Shown: positions 39,195 to 50,640 of the stretch, in pieces
Layout of the letters: every line of letters begins with the position of its first letter
How positions within the stretch are numbered: the first letter of the stretch is position 1
DNA from: Bimastos eiseni
Lineage: Eukaryota > Annelida > Clitellata > Crassiclitellata > Lumbricidae
Direction of reading: 5' to 3'
Assembly: GCA_959347315.1 (NCBI GenBank)
Contig: OY365811.1
Span: 43,306,991-43,370,990 of the forward strand
Length of the DNA: 64,000 bases
Position numbers and translations under genes: made by a program
Notes under the pieces: model-generated
Told to the model about the DNA's origin: nothing
The model's database searches: none
The model's input: the letters and a program-made list of their open reading frames with translations, nothing else

Positions 39195-40439
39195 TAGTAT
39201 TCAGTTCAAAGGAAATTGATTTGATTGCCGGCTGACGTTGTCGACTAATATCTGGGCAATTATTGTGGCGTCGTTTGGTGCACAGATATATAACACGTTT
39301 ATTATGTATCTCTGGTCAGGCGCTGTTGTTTTAACTATGATGCATTGATAGGCTATAACGCTATAGAACTACACCTTTATGCATCGTCGATCGATGATCT
39401 GCGCCTGTGAATAAGCTGGTTCCCGCGACTTCGCTTTTGTGGGCGCTGTAGAAATTTTGAGATTATGATCTGATAAATAGTTAAATGCAATGCCAAATTC
39501 TTCGTCGTTTTTGCTGGAATAGCCTGTAATATGAGGCAGATTCCAACAGCCATTCAGAATTGCGGGTCCCTTGTAGCCACTTTACTTGTGCCAATAAAGG
39601 TCCTACTACAATCCAATGCAATGCTTTACAAACGTGTCATTTCATTTTAGTTCACAAAATTTAAACATAATAAAATGGAATGGTTTAAAGTGTATAAAAA
39701 TAACAATGCGGCAGTTGCAATTTAACGAAACTGGGTGAAAACAGGAATCATTATCGTCACCCTCCTAATTTATCTTGTCTTGGGACTGACTAGCAGTGGT
39801 TGCGTTCTAAACTGAAACGCATTTTGTCCCAGTGAAAATAGGCGATTGCGTCATTGCACCACCTGGCGAATAGCCGATAAATGGACCTTCAAACGAAAAG
39901 ATATTTTAATAGATTAATTAATTGTATTGTCGTTGTACGACAAAACGAGACTTTAGAAACCCACCTTGGTAAACTTAACAGGATGTAACTGTAAGTTCTA
40001 CGCTATATAAACCTAAACTAGAGATCTAATTTGTTTAGGTCTGTGCAGCATTGAACGCGGAAGGTAAACAAAACTCACTGAGTCATTTCAAACTCAGACT
40101 GAAAAATAATTATTGTAAAATGGTTTTAATTCGACGCTTTTAGCGCGAAATATATTGTTTGTGTCGAGCTGTTTAACTCAGTAGAACTTTCTTTGTCGTT
40201 ATCTTTGACTCGATTGAAGTTATAATGTCGTCTAAACAGATGGAAAGTATCCTTTAGAAGTGCTGACAAGATCGCACTAGAGGCGTAACTCGTCGTAGCT
40301 CTAACGATGCATAAGTTAATGAAATATTTGTATAGCACCAGTGTTTGAAATTACAGTTGATCTTTCATGAAAATCGTTTTGAGTCTTGATGTCTGGTTTT
40401 CTTACCCATTTCTTACTCCGTCAATTCATACATTAAACT

Positions 40440-40560
40440 TTTTAAGAATTTCATACTTCTACACACATTGTTCAAGCAAAAACACAACCATTCGACAGTT
40501 ATTAACTTAGACAATCAGAAAATATTCACAAACTGATATAATGAGGTGGGAAAGATCTGA
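40440..40560 (+). repeat. R3 repeat copy
   Basis: It matches 711-830: CTACACACATTGTTCAAGCA, TCAGAAAATATTCACAAACT and AATGAGGTGGGAAAGAT. It lies just upstream of the CHMP1 start. Confidence 0.55.
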
Positions 40561-40818
40561 CGTCTCAAAAAGTAATGAAACATTTGTGTAGCGCCAGTCA
40601 AAATTACAATTGTCAAAATACCCCATGTTCCATGGTGGTGGTGAATTAATATATGGTGATCAGTAATGAATGAAAATTGTATAGACTCTTTACATCTAGT
40701 TTTTCTTACCCATCAGATTGCTACCGGTTGGCAGATATCGATTTCAAACTAGTTTTATGCTTACAGCACTGCATGAATCATTGAATAAGATTGCATTAAA
40801 TTTCCTTAATAATGTCTA

Positions 40819-43800
40819 ATGTTAGAAAATCTGTTTGATTTGAAATTTGCTGCAAAGAGTTTGGAGCGAAATGCGAAAAAGTGCGACCGAGATGAAGTTG
40901 CTGAAAAGGGAAAACTGAAAAGAGTAAGTCAAGAAAATTGGTCATAAGGATATTGGTTGGTTAGTTGCTGTTGATGATTCTGGATTATTAAATAGATATG
41001 ATCATGTCCCTCCTACTGTTTCCAGGCTTCAGACTGGCACTACTAGAATGCAAGCAGTTGAGGTTTTTAGAGAAATTTTTGATACTGCCAAATAGTCTTA
41101 AGAACTTTTGGCACCACCAACCCTGTGAGGACTTCTTGTGGAAATGTGTATGTATGTGTGCATGTCTACAGGTATACATACATACATACACACATGCATG
41201 AACACATACATACATGCACACATACATGGACACACATATGCATGCAAACATTTACCTATATATGAATATATGTATAAATAAAAAAAAACACCTGATAATA
41301 ATCCTCTACTCATTAATAATACTCCGATTCCTTGTGTCATTTCGCCAACATATCGTCTAAATTTGCAAAAAACATAGGTATTATCTCCAGAGTATCCTAC
41401 CTCCTACCTACTAACATTCTACGTAATCTGTATCATACAATGATCCACCCATATCTTGCGTGTTTTAATTTAGTATGGACCTCCAACTACTCGTCAAGAT
41501 TACTAAGGTTAAATTTTCTACAGAATAGAGCTATTCGTATGATATTGGGGTCTTACTATGCTCGTCATTTGTCTTATAATGAAATGTACAATAATATTGG
41601 TATTCTAACTCTTCGTCAAATTACTTCCCTCCAAATTAATGAATTTATGTACAAATTTGCTAACAACCTACTACCTTCTATATTTGCTAGTCACTTTATA
41701 CAAAGTTCTGCCATTAATCCTTACAGCATCCGTTCCTCTCTCAATTATAGGCCCATCTTATGTAGAACAAATACATGTTAATTCTCAATTAAATACATTG
41801 GACCCATCACTTAGAATATGACACCAATTGAAATTCGTCAATCCAGCACAATCAAAGTTTTCAAAAATAAATATAAAAAATATTTGTTAACTACCCTTTC
41901 CCCTAAATAATTGGTGCGCACACAGACAGCATTAGATAACTAGTTAAGATGATGAGTTATGTTTCAATTGTATGTACCTGTTGCCAAATATCAAATTGTA
42001 AAGGGTAGGCCCTGTTAGCAGGACCAATCAGTCCCTTAGGGGTTTACTTTCCCTATTATCCCTCTCATTATCGTTTTTTCACGCATTCTTATTCTTGTGT
42101 TTAATTGTTTGAGATTGATAATAAAAACATGTGGTTATGGTGGTTACGTTTATGCAAATATAGATGCATAATGTATTAAATACACAAGCTTGCATTCGTA
42201 CATAATATAAATGCAAACAGGTGTCACCATCTCTTGCTTTATCCAGCGAGTTCTTTTTTGGCTATTTGCAGGCGATACAGAAGGGAAACCTAGAGGGCGC
42301 CAAAATCCATGCAGAGAATTCAATTCGCCAGAAGAATCAGTCACTTAATTATCGACGAATGAGCGCTCGGATAGACGCAGTTGCTTCTCGCGTTCAGTCG
42401 GCCGTCACGATGAAGCAGGTCTGAGTCGTTCCTTCAAAAGTGTCTGGAGATATCAGACAGTAGTACAGTCTCTGATGTGGGTTCACATGTGGTCTCTAAG
42501 GTGGCCTCCATCAGCGGGTTTGGATGTGGTGTCTAATGTGGCCCTTGAAGTGGTAGTGCCTTTAAGGTGGCCTCAAGCAGTGGCCTCTAGCATGGTCTCT
42601 CATAATTTCTTTTATGTGACCTTCAAAATAAGGTTTTCTCAAAACAGAAACTTGTAAAATACAGTTCCATTCTGAAATCTAACTATGCAATTTTATTAAG
42701 TGGGATAAATATAAATTTGTCTTTCCCAGGTGACTTCGTCAATGGCTGGAGTAGTAAGAGCAATGGAATCTGCTCTCAAGTCCATGAACCTAGAAAAGGT
42801 CAGAGTTTTCATTTTTTAAATGTTGACTTGCAGTGGAACTAATCGCTAGATGTATTGTATAGTATGTATAAATTTATATAGCGCCTCTCACAGTGCACTT
42901 CAAATAGTAGTATTTGATATAATATTATATGGTTGTAATCAGATGTGAATGGATAAGTTGGCGATTCAAATTCCAACATTTTTTCCACAACAGTTAGTTT
43001 CTCTTCGTAGGTTTTGTCTTTGAATTATGTCTGAATTATGATTATTATTTTTATTATTATTTCACCCATAACATAAATGGTTCAATATGCTATCTGAAGA
43101 TCGATTAGATGGGATGATTAAGTTGATTAGATTTGATTAGAAGAAGATGACTTGGATCTGCATTGAATAGATTGTGTTGCTTCGATTATATAAGAATCCA
43201 AGACAAATTTGATTAGAGATAATTAGAAGATTAAGTTGATTAAATTAGATAATTTTATTTCAGCATAATTAACCTTATTTGACCATAATTTACCTTTTTT
43301 CATCATAATTTACCTTTTTTCATCATAATTTACATTATTTGACCATAATTTACCTTATTTCAGCATAATTTACCTAAGTTTACCTTATTTCACCTTATCG
43401 CTGTCAATCATCATTTATCTTACATAATAGTAGAGTTCTGTTATTCCTTTTGAGGCAGATATCACAGTTGATGGATCGATTTGAGCAGCAGTTCGAAAAC
43501 CTCGACGTTCAGACTCAGGTCATGGATGACACGATGCAGGCATCAACGACCTTGACGACCCCACAGAACCAGGTCGACGCCCTGATGCAGGAGGTGGCTG
43601 ATGAGGCAGGGTTAGTACAGCCTACCTGGCCATGGGGTGTTTCACCTGTAATGTCAAGAGATTCAGAGCAGGTGGGGTAACAATGAAAAGGCATGTAAGG
43701 ATTGGTGGGAGATGTAAGGTAGGGAATGTATGGTAGGGAAATATATGGCAAGGATGTGGTCTCGAGACCGCGGTCTTGGTCTCGGTCTCGAATGCGTCGG

Positions 43801-45632
43801 TCCTGGTCTTAAAGGAACGGTCTTAGTATTAGTATCCGTCTTAAATTAGCGTTCTTAGTCATTTGCCGTATCAGGAATTTTTAGATATGTGTCGTTATTT
43901 TCGATTGTTAGATGGTTAGGTCCTACGTGATTGTTATCGATTTATGGCGTGCTGACCAAACTAGTAGATCATTATATACTAAGGGCAGAAAAAAGGCATT
44001 TGCAACGGAGTCAGCCATTTCAAAATAAAATTTCACAAATTTCAAGTTTTTGGAACAATCTAATAATTATGTGGTCGGGGTCAGTGGTACAAGTACACCA
44101 TTTAAATGGAACGTTAATCCCACTTAAAGTATTTACCTATCGTATACTTTAAGGGATTTATAGTGAGATATTCTCAGGCTGAAGTCAAGGGCTGAACCCG
44201 CAAAAGTTCAGAGTGGCCGGTAAAACTTTTCTGGACCATTATTAAGATTAGTATTCTTCAGCAATAAAACTAATGTTTTAAGCATCTTATTCTGTTTTAG
44301 CATCCTAATAAATTGAATTGTTTATAAAAAAAGAGTATCGGTCTTATTCTTGGTCTCGGACCATCGGTCCCGGTCTTGGTCTCGGACCACTCAGTCTTGG
44401 TCTTAGACTTCTCGGGCTTGGTCTTGAGTTTTTGGTCTCGTGCCCAACACTGATATATGTTAGGGGATTGTGTGTGGTAAGCAAATTTATTTTTACTGTG
44501 AGGGAATGTATGGTGAGGGAATGTATGGTGAGGGAATGTATGGTGAGGGAATGTATGGTGAGGGATGAGGTGTTGTTTCATTCTATTTAGTCAAAGGGTT
44601 TTCTGTATGAAAAAGTTGCATATGTTTTAGCATAATTATATTGTGTTGTATTGTATTTATAACATTTATAGAGTGCTTCTAGTAGGTTAACCATTTAGAA
44701 GTTTATATGTATTGTGATTTGAAAGCAGCAGCAGTGTGCTAAGGTATTAGTTAGATGAGGTGAGTGGTAAGGTGAATTATTGTAAAAAAGGTAAAGTATA
44801 GTGAAATAAAGTAAAATAAGGTGAAATAATGTGAGTTATAGTATAATAAGGTGAATTAAGGGGAAATAAAGTTATTCAAGGTAAAATAATTGAAATAATG
44901 TTATGGGGAATATGATTTGATATGTTGAAATATGGTCAAATAATAATGATAAAATAAGATTAATTTTGGTGAGTAAAGGTATGTTATCATATGAGCAGGC
45001 AGGTAAGATAATACCATTGTTTGCATTTGTCATGTTAAAAGTTGATCTTATATTTATCGTCTGTGACTTTCTCTTCCTTAGACTGGAGTTGAATATGGAT
45101 CTTCCTCAGGCGCAGACCGCATCCGTTGGAGCAGCCAGCCAAGCCTCACACGAACAGGTAATCATCGCCAAGGGATGCAAGTAGGTAAGGGAGTTCAGAG
45201 GATAGCACGTCTGTCCAAGAGGAGAGGGTTTAGGTGAAGAGCAGGAGATAGCGTCAACGTTGGATCAATTCCCGCTACCCTACCAAAGGACGACTCGGCC
45301 TTTCAATTGGTGTTGGTAAAATGAGGGATGGGACAGATGGGCGCCTTCTATGGCTGCCATACAGCTAAATTCTACTCCTGTGATAACTTCTAATCATCGC
45401 TTGTAGTCATCCGTTCATGCTATGACCTGTAATCACACTGCAGTGTGTCAGTTTGAATGAATAAGAAACTCGAATATATTTGATGCCTGCTCAAATGATC
45501 TCTGATTCATTGTCTGATTGATCTTTGATAGAGTGATTGATTGACTGACTGATTGATTGATTGATTGATATAAATTCTGGTTGTTTTCAGGAGGAGTTAA
45601 GTCAGAGACTGGCAAAGTTGAGACAGATTTGA
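40819..45632 (+). CDS. CHMP1: CHMP1, ESCRT-III subunit
   Basis: Six exons: 40819-40923, 42272-42418, 42730-42798, 43459-43610, 45082-45157 and 45591-45632. They give 196 residues, the length of human CHMP1A. All junctions agree in phase. The start ATG gives [20 protein letters not shown], aligned with the N-terminus of CHMP1A. Middle blocks ([43 protein letters not shown]) are closer to CHMP1B. The last exon encodes [13 protein letters not shown], which fits the C-terminal MIM1 motif (acidic, L..RL..LR) that binds VPS4 and other MIT-domain proteins. ESCRT-III assembles on membranes for multivesicular body sorting, abscission and nuclear envelope sealing. Intron 1 contains a LINE fragment and an R1 copy. 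Donors of exons 2 and 3 are GTCTGA and GTCAGA, weaker than usual. Confidence 0.95.
40955..41065 (+). repeat. R1 repeat copy in CHMP1 intron 1
   Basis: It contains TTGGTTGGTTAGTTGCTGTT, CAGGCTTCAGACTGGCACTA and GAATGCAAGCAGTTGAGG, a diverged R1 copy. Its TTGGTTGGTTAGTTG start is shared with 22742. Confidence 0.55.
41300..42140 (+). mobile_element. LINE reverse transcriptase 3' fragment (family L-a) in CHMP1 intron 1
   Basis: The open stretch reads [20 protein letters not shown], then [40 protein letters not shown] and [20 protein letters not shown]. This is the C-terminal region of a non-LTR retrotransposon reverse transcriptase. The 3' end reaches AATAAAAACATGTGGTTATG. It is 5'-truncated and frameshifted but less decayed than the copy at 28440-29262. 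Confidence 0.8.
44500..44575 (+). repeat. 16-bp GTGAGGGAATGTATGG tandem repeat
   Basis: Four to five near-identical units lie in CHMP1 intron 4. Related decayed units are seen at about 43690-43750. A GGTCTTGGTCTCGG-rich segment occurs at 43755-43830 and 44340-44440. Confidence 0.75.
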
Positions 45633-46839
45633 GGTGAATTGGAGATGAATTCTTGAGTGGGAAACATTCTGAAAAGACATTGAATGAATCTCCATGTTTC
45701 TATCGAGATACTCAACTGCACATTGACATATCCGCAGAGTAACACACAATCTAAAATAATGTCTTGATGTTCCTCATGCATACCAATCAACACTTTGTAA
45801 TTAAAGTTAATTAATTTGTGTTATCAATAATTGCTTCCAGATCTTGATGATATTTTGCTCTTCTTCAGAGAGGTAACTAATTATAATAATTATATGATAA
45901 GGAATTTATTTTTTTGATAGAGCTAACAAACTTATCTAAAGGTTAATTAAATGATTGTTTTCGGTTGTAATTAGTTTCCTGATTGTTCAAGCAAAGATGA
46001 AATTTTCTACTTTTCAATGATGGTTATTATCATTAGTATAATTAATAATAACAGTATTTTCAACAGTGACAAAAAGTAATGGCCATATTAAGTTTAATGA
46101 TAGTAATAATTATGTAGTGGTAATATTAATAGAAATATTAATAATTGTAATAGTTGCATTAATAACAATGGTAATAGCAATAATTGTGGTAATAATAGTA
46201 ATAACAAATAATAGTATTAATAATTGTAGTAACAATGCATATTGTAATTAAACACAGGTAGAGAACTCTTGAAAGTATAGGCTTGTCATTTCAAAATAGA
46301 TTGAGATTCTAATTATTGTTTAACTCTCAGCTGATCTTAAGTTCCCAACACGAATTATAAATAGCCTATGAATGTATCTCGGCCGTCTAGGCCATGTGAT
46401 GAGGCCTCTCTACCAATAACCACCGCTTAGGCCTATAGCTAGGGCGTCACTGGCCAACGAAGACCAGTCTATCGATCAACAGTCTGCGAAGTGGCTGGCA
46501 AAAGCGACAAGCAAACAGGAGTAAGCGTCGAATATTCTAGAGCAGCAGGATTTGTAGCCACATGATAATATTATCGTAATCTCCAAATTTCTTAAGCCAG
46601 GCGAGGGGCACCAGCTTATCCGTGAGCGCTGCATAGTGTCAGAGATTGTCCGGAGATTTCAAGTAAGGAGTCTGGATGCCAGAGAGGGGCAGTAGATTAG
46701 TTGTGGGGCATCGTTGAAGACGAGTAAGCTTGACAGGCGGAGGACAGAAAGGTTCAGAGTTGAAATTAGGAGGAGGGACTTTAATCTGGAGCAGAAACGA
46801 GACGTAATGTAATGTGAAACAGAAACGAGACGTAATGTA

Positions 46840-46922
46840 AGCCAGTGGTTCTCAACCTTTTTGACATGGGGACCCACTTTGCAGTATTTAGATCCTAACG
46901 AGACCCACCATTCCAAAATCTG
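46840..46922 (+). mobile_element. hAT-type transposon terminal sequence
   Basis: CAGTGGTTCTCAACCTTTTT, then GACATGGGGACCCACTTTGC closely matches the terminal inverted repeat common to many hAT family elements in animals. The other end was not found. Just before it a short duplication (CAGAAACGAGACGTAATGTA) is seen twice at 46790-46838. Confidence 0.6.
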
Positions 46923-46964
46923 GGAGCATGTATGTATGTATGTATGTATGTAGGTAGGCCCCTA

Positions 46965-47650
46965 TTAGGCAATTTACATGGCGCCTTATAAGAAACTCTC
47001 GAAGGCGCTAAACGTAGCTACCCAATAGATTTAGACAAATGCGATTTGAGTAATTTAGAAAAGTTGGCTGCAAGCAGTGCAGTGTTGCGAAGTTGTAACG
47101 GAAGAGCGTTCCAGTATGATAGTCCAATGCATGAGAAGGCACGGTTTGTCCGCATCGATGTACGGGAGCGCGGGACCATCAAGTCCCCACGAGCCGCAGC
47201 ACGCAAGGATAGACGACCTGGCTGGCTGGAGACGAGAAGACAGAGCTCTCTGATGTATTCTGGAGCCGTGCCGACCACCGATGTCCATCCCATGAGGATG
47301 ATCTTGAATGTGATCCTATCCTCAACCGGGAGCAAGTGCAGTGTGCGACGCATATAGCTTTAAATATGCGAGTATTTTGGCTGCTTGGCAACGACTCGAG
47401 TGGCGCAGCTGAGAACGGATTGAAGCTGTCTTATCCGGAACTTTGGTAGACCCGCACGAACACCAATGCAGTAGTCCAGGTGAGTCAGCGCGAAGGGGTA
47501 GACAATTATAGGAGTTATACCGGCGTCAATTGACAGATTTCGCCGAATGACTCTAATCTGGCGCAATTGATAAAAACAAGACCTGTACAGAGAACTGACA
47601 TGTTCCTCCAAGGACAGGTCTTGATCCAGAACTCCCAGGTCTGTTTATTG
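46965..47650 (-). mobile_element. LINE reverse transcriptase fragment, L2/CR1-like
   Basis: The minus strand encodes VYPFALTHLDYCIGVRAGLP, then LHLLPVEDRITFKIILMGW, APEYIRELC, VPRSRTSMRTNRAFSCIGLS and YWNALPLQLRNTALLAANFS. These are the hallmark C-terminal blocks of L2/CR1-clade reverse transcriptases (LPVE.RI.FK, APEY, FS..G...WN.LP..LR). A frameshift lies near 47360. Confidence 0.8.
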
Positions 47651-49109
47651 AATTTACAAAAATAATTATGACTGCTTTTGTTACTTTAGCTTATTTATCA
47701 TTTAACACTGCTATTTAGTGAGTAAATAAAACTACTTTCCTCTAAGTCCAATAATTGATTGCCAAAAATAAAGAGCAGCTGACAGTTGATTAATGTAATC
47801 ATACTCTTAGACACCTTTATTTAAAGAGGTATTGATAGAATACTATATAAATAGTGGAACGCGAGTATGATACAGTTGGGAGTGGACGGGTTGATAGCTA
47901 CATATTCTGAGGATAGGCCCTATGGTCCAGTAAATGCATTGCATTTGAGGAGGAATGTGTAGCGGTTCCCCGGCTCCCAACTTTTGCAAAGCTTCCGTTT
48001 TGACGTTTCAATTTCTTGTTGAAGAAAGCTTCGGTTTTTCTGTCCAACAGTAACCATTGATGGACAAAGATAGCGATGCTGAAATTAATACTAGAGGAAC
48101 TTTATTCTGTAGAGGTATTGCATGGGTTACAATAAAGTGCCTGTTTTGTCCTTTCTCAAGACTAATTTCTTTTATATAGAAGCGATTGGTGTGCGTTGAG
48201 AGAGGCGTTAAAATACTATTTAATGCAATATGTGATGACTACCGTACCTGACTTCAAGGAGAGAAGGCCAACACTTCTGCCAATGCCCCTCAACTTCCAC
48301 TCTCTTTCACCATCTAGTATCCTCTGCCTCTTCCTCGTCCCCTCCTCTTTCTTTCTGTTCTCATGGATCCTCTCCTTCCGCTGTCTATTAATATCCATTG
48401 TATTCTCATTCAATTCCCATTTGCTAATCCCCTCATCTTTCCCTCCTCCCCTTCACTACCCCGCAATTTTTCTCCACCTCATTCTCTGCCCATACTCTCC
48501 GATTTCAACACTTCGTTCCATTTCCATGCTCCTCGCTTATTACTCCCATCCTCATTAGCCCTTTCCTCCGTTCTAATCCTCGCCCATCTTCCGTTCTCCA
48601 TCACTCGATCCTCATCATCCTTTGCCCTCCCCATTATTGCAGTGATACGTTAACATACCCGCATTAAGGCCTTATAGGCCTAATGTCGTTAGTGTAAAGC
48701 TGCTTACAAGCGGACAGCAAACACACTGTAATAAGTAATTCTAAATAAGACTCATAAGAGTCATGACTTAGTTGTCGTTACCGAACCGACGTTCCGAAGA
48801 AGAGTTTTATTGGAACACATGCGTTCCGAGGGTTCCATTGCATTGTGAGCAGTGGGAAGGCAGACACAGGATTTCGAGAGCAGTGGAAACGCCGTTCCCA
48901 CGCGTTCCCACCCACTTTAAACCCTGCATATTATATGATTTTTGTTAAATCAGTGAGTCACGCATCAATGCATTGTACGACTAACCATGCTAGCGTATGA
49001 CAAAACTATAAATAAATCATAATAAAATTACATAATGTGATAAAAAAATATTATTTAAAAAACCTTTATTGTTTGACTCACATTGAGACATAAAAACTGT
49101 TAATGGTTC

Positions 49110-49640
49110 GACCGCTCCTCTAAGCTTCCTCAGAGCGCTGAACTCTCACTCTCTACCTCCTCTTCTCTGCTCTCTCCATCACTCCCTGTCCGGGATCTTG
49201 GAGTCATCATCGACACGAAAATTTCACTCAAACTTCAAATTGTTGCAATCTCCAGGGCATGTCTGTTTCATATCCGGAGAATCCGACAACTTCGCTCTAT
49301 TCTTGACTCTGTCACACTAAAAACACTGATACATTGCCTTATTCTGACGCGACTTGACTGCTGCAACTCAGTACTCTATGGCCTCCCTGAATGCACACTG
49401 CTTCCGCTAACTAGAATACTGCGTCAGGCTGCACGACTGTGCCTCGGACCCTTGGATTCTCCTACTGAGATCATATCACACCTGCTCTTCGTTCTCTACA
49501 CTGGCTTCCTGTCTTTGAGCGTATCTGCTACAAACTGGCACTCCTCGTCTACATCTGCTGTCTTATCTGTCCTCCATGTGCATTCTTTGCAGCTCTGTTA
49601 AAGGCCGCTCCTCTCTTAGATCAGCTTTTGCTGGAAAGTA
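49110..49640 (+). mobile_element. LINE reverse transcriptase fragment, L2/CR1-like
   Basis: One frame gives VRDLGVIIDTKISLKLQIVA, FHIRRIRQLRSILDSVTLKT, LIHCLILTRLDCCNSVLYGL and LRQAARLCLG, then a shift. It is the same protein region as 46965-47650 on the other strand, but from a different family copy. Confidence 0.8.
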
Positions 49641-50640
49641 CGTAGTCCCTATAGGGGTCTAGTATGTATGTACCATAATAACAATTAATAATTAATTGCT
49701 CTAATCATTATTATTAATTTAACCATTACAATAATTTGTATATTGATATTGCTTCTACAAATACACAAAGTTACTATAGGATTAATATCATCACCATTAT
49801 GTTTGTCATTATTACACCCTACTCCAAAACCATTGCGTTTCAAAATTACACCCAATATTTAATGAGTAAACAGCATATCGACCTTTATCGGGGTATCACT
49901 AATGCGAGGAAGTCTACTTCTGCGGCCTAATATTCAGCCACGCAGCGCACATTAATGAGTCACGACGGTGACGACACTAACCCTAACCGACCCTGGCGAC
50001 CCCAATTTACCCTCATGACAGATCGACCTTACCCTAACTGGAGACTTAACCTGACCCAAGCTGACCCTCACGATTCGAGTACGGTGTACCCAAATACCCA
50101 CTTGAAATACTCTGCCTTGCACTAGTTATGATATGGCTAAGGTCATAGGTCATTCATAGATAAATGAAACAAAGATATATGCATAAAAACCCATAAATAT
50201 ACGCACTATGAGAACACTATAAGCGTTCAAAACCGAAAAAAACGTAATGTCACTTAACATAATATAATCTATTAACTTCTAAAGCGTCCGCTTTCATGAT
50301 GCCCAATTCACAGTCTATTGATCAACCTCTTGGTCTCAGCAAATATCCCGCCATCAAATATTATCCCTCTATTGATCACTTTGTTTTCAGTCATGCGCAC
50401 TACCTGCTGCACGCTCCAACGCGTCCATCCTCCATTCGTCACGCTTCGCTGCAATCCATCCAGCCGCTGCAACCGTTAGTAAACAACAATCTCGCTGCTT
50501 GGCAACCGTGTTGTTGACGATGCATAAACTTAGAGATGAGATCCCAAACGTTAAGAGGAGTTTGTGATTGGGACAGAGAATGTTGAACGTGTCTCAGTCT
50601 CTCAAAGAGAATCGTTCGTCGTTAAGTCTCCGATTAAAAG

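Larger units (their letters stand above)
35933..40818. other. Region between the minus-strand exon and CHMP1
   Basis: No confident gene. It holds a 27-bp triplicate at 36077-36152 (AATAATACATATCATGTGGT, then GTATC), ATT repeats (37300-37345), ATTC repeats (37630-37790), a foldback MITE (38979-39194), a SINE-like end at 38490-38545 and an R3 copy (40440-40560). The 5' exons of the minus-strand gene may be here but were not found. Confidence 0.5.
45633..50640. other. Region between CHMP1 and the Ig receptor
   Basis: No exon was recognised. It carries ATT/AAT-rich tracts (46020-46250), a hAT-like end (46840-46920), two unrelated LINE fragments (46965-47650 on minus, 49110-49640 on plus) and a CT-rich stretch (48280-48640) whose long reading frame is low-complexity. 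It will include the CHMP1 3' UTR and the receptor promoter. Confidence 0.55.

Noticed and set aside
48196..48653. Overlapping Pro/Ser/Leu-rich plus-strand frames
   Set aside because: The stretch is CT-rich low-complexity DNA with two frames open together; no splice signals or family likeness.
49970..50080. CCCTAA-like stretch suggesting interstitial telomere repeat
   Set aside because: The units are too irregular and too few to call a telomeric array.
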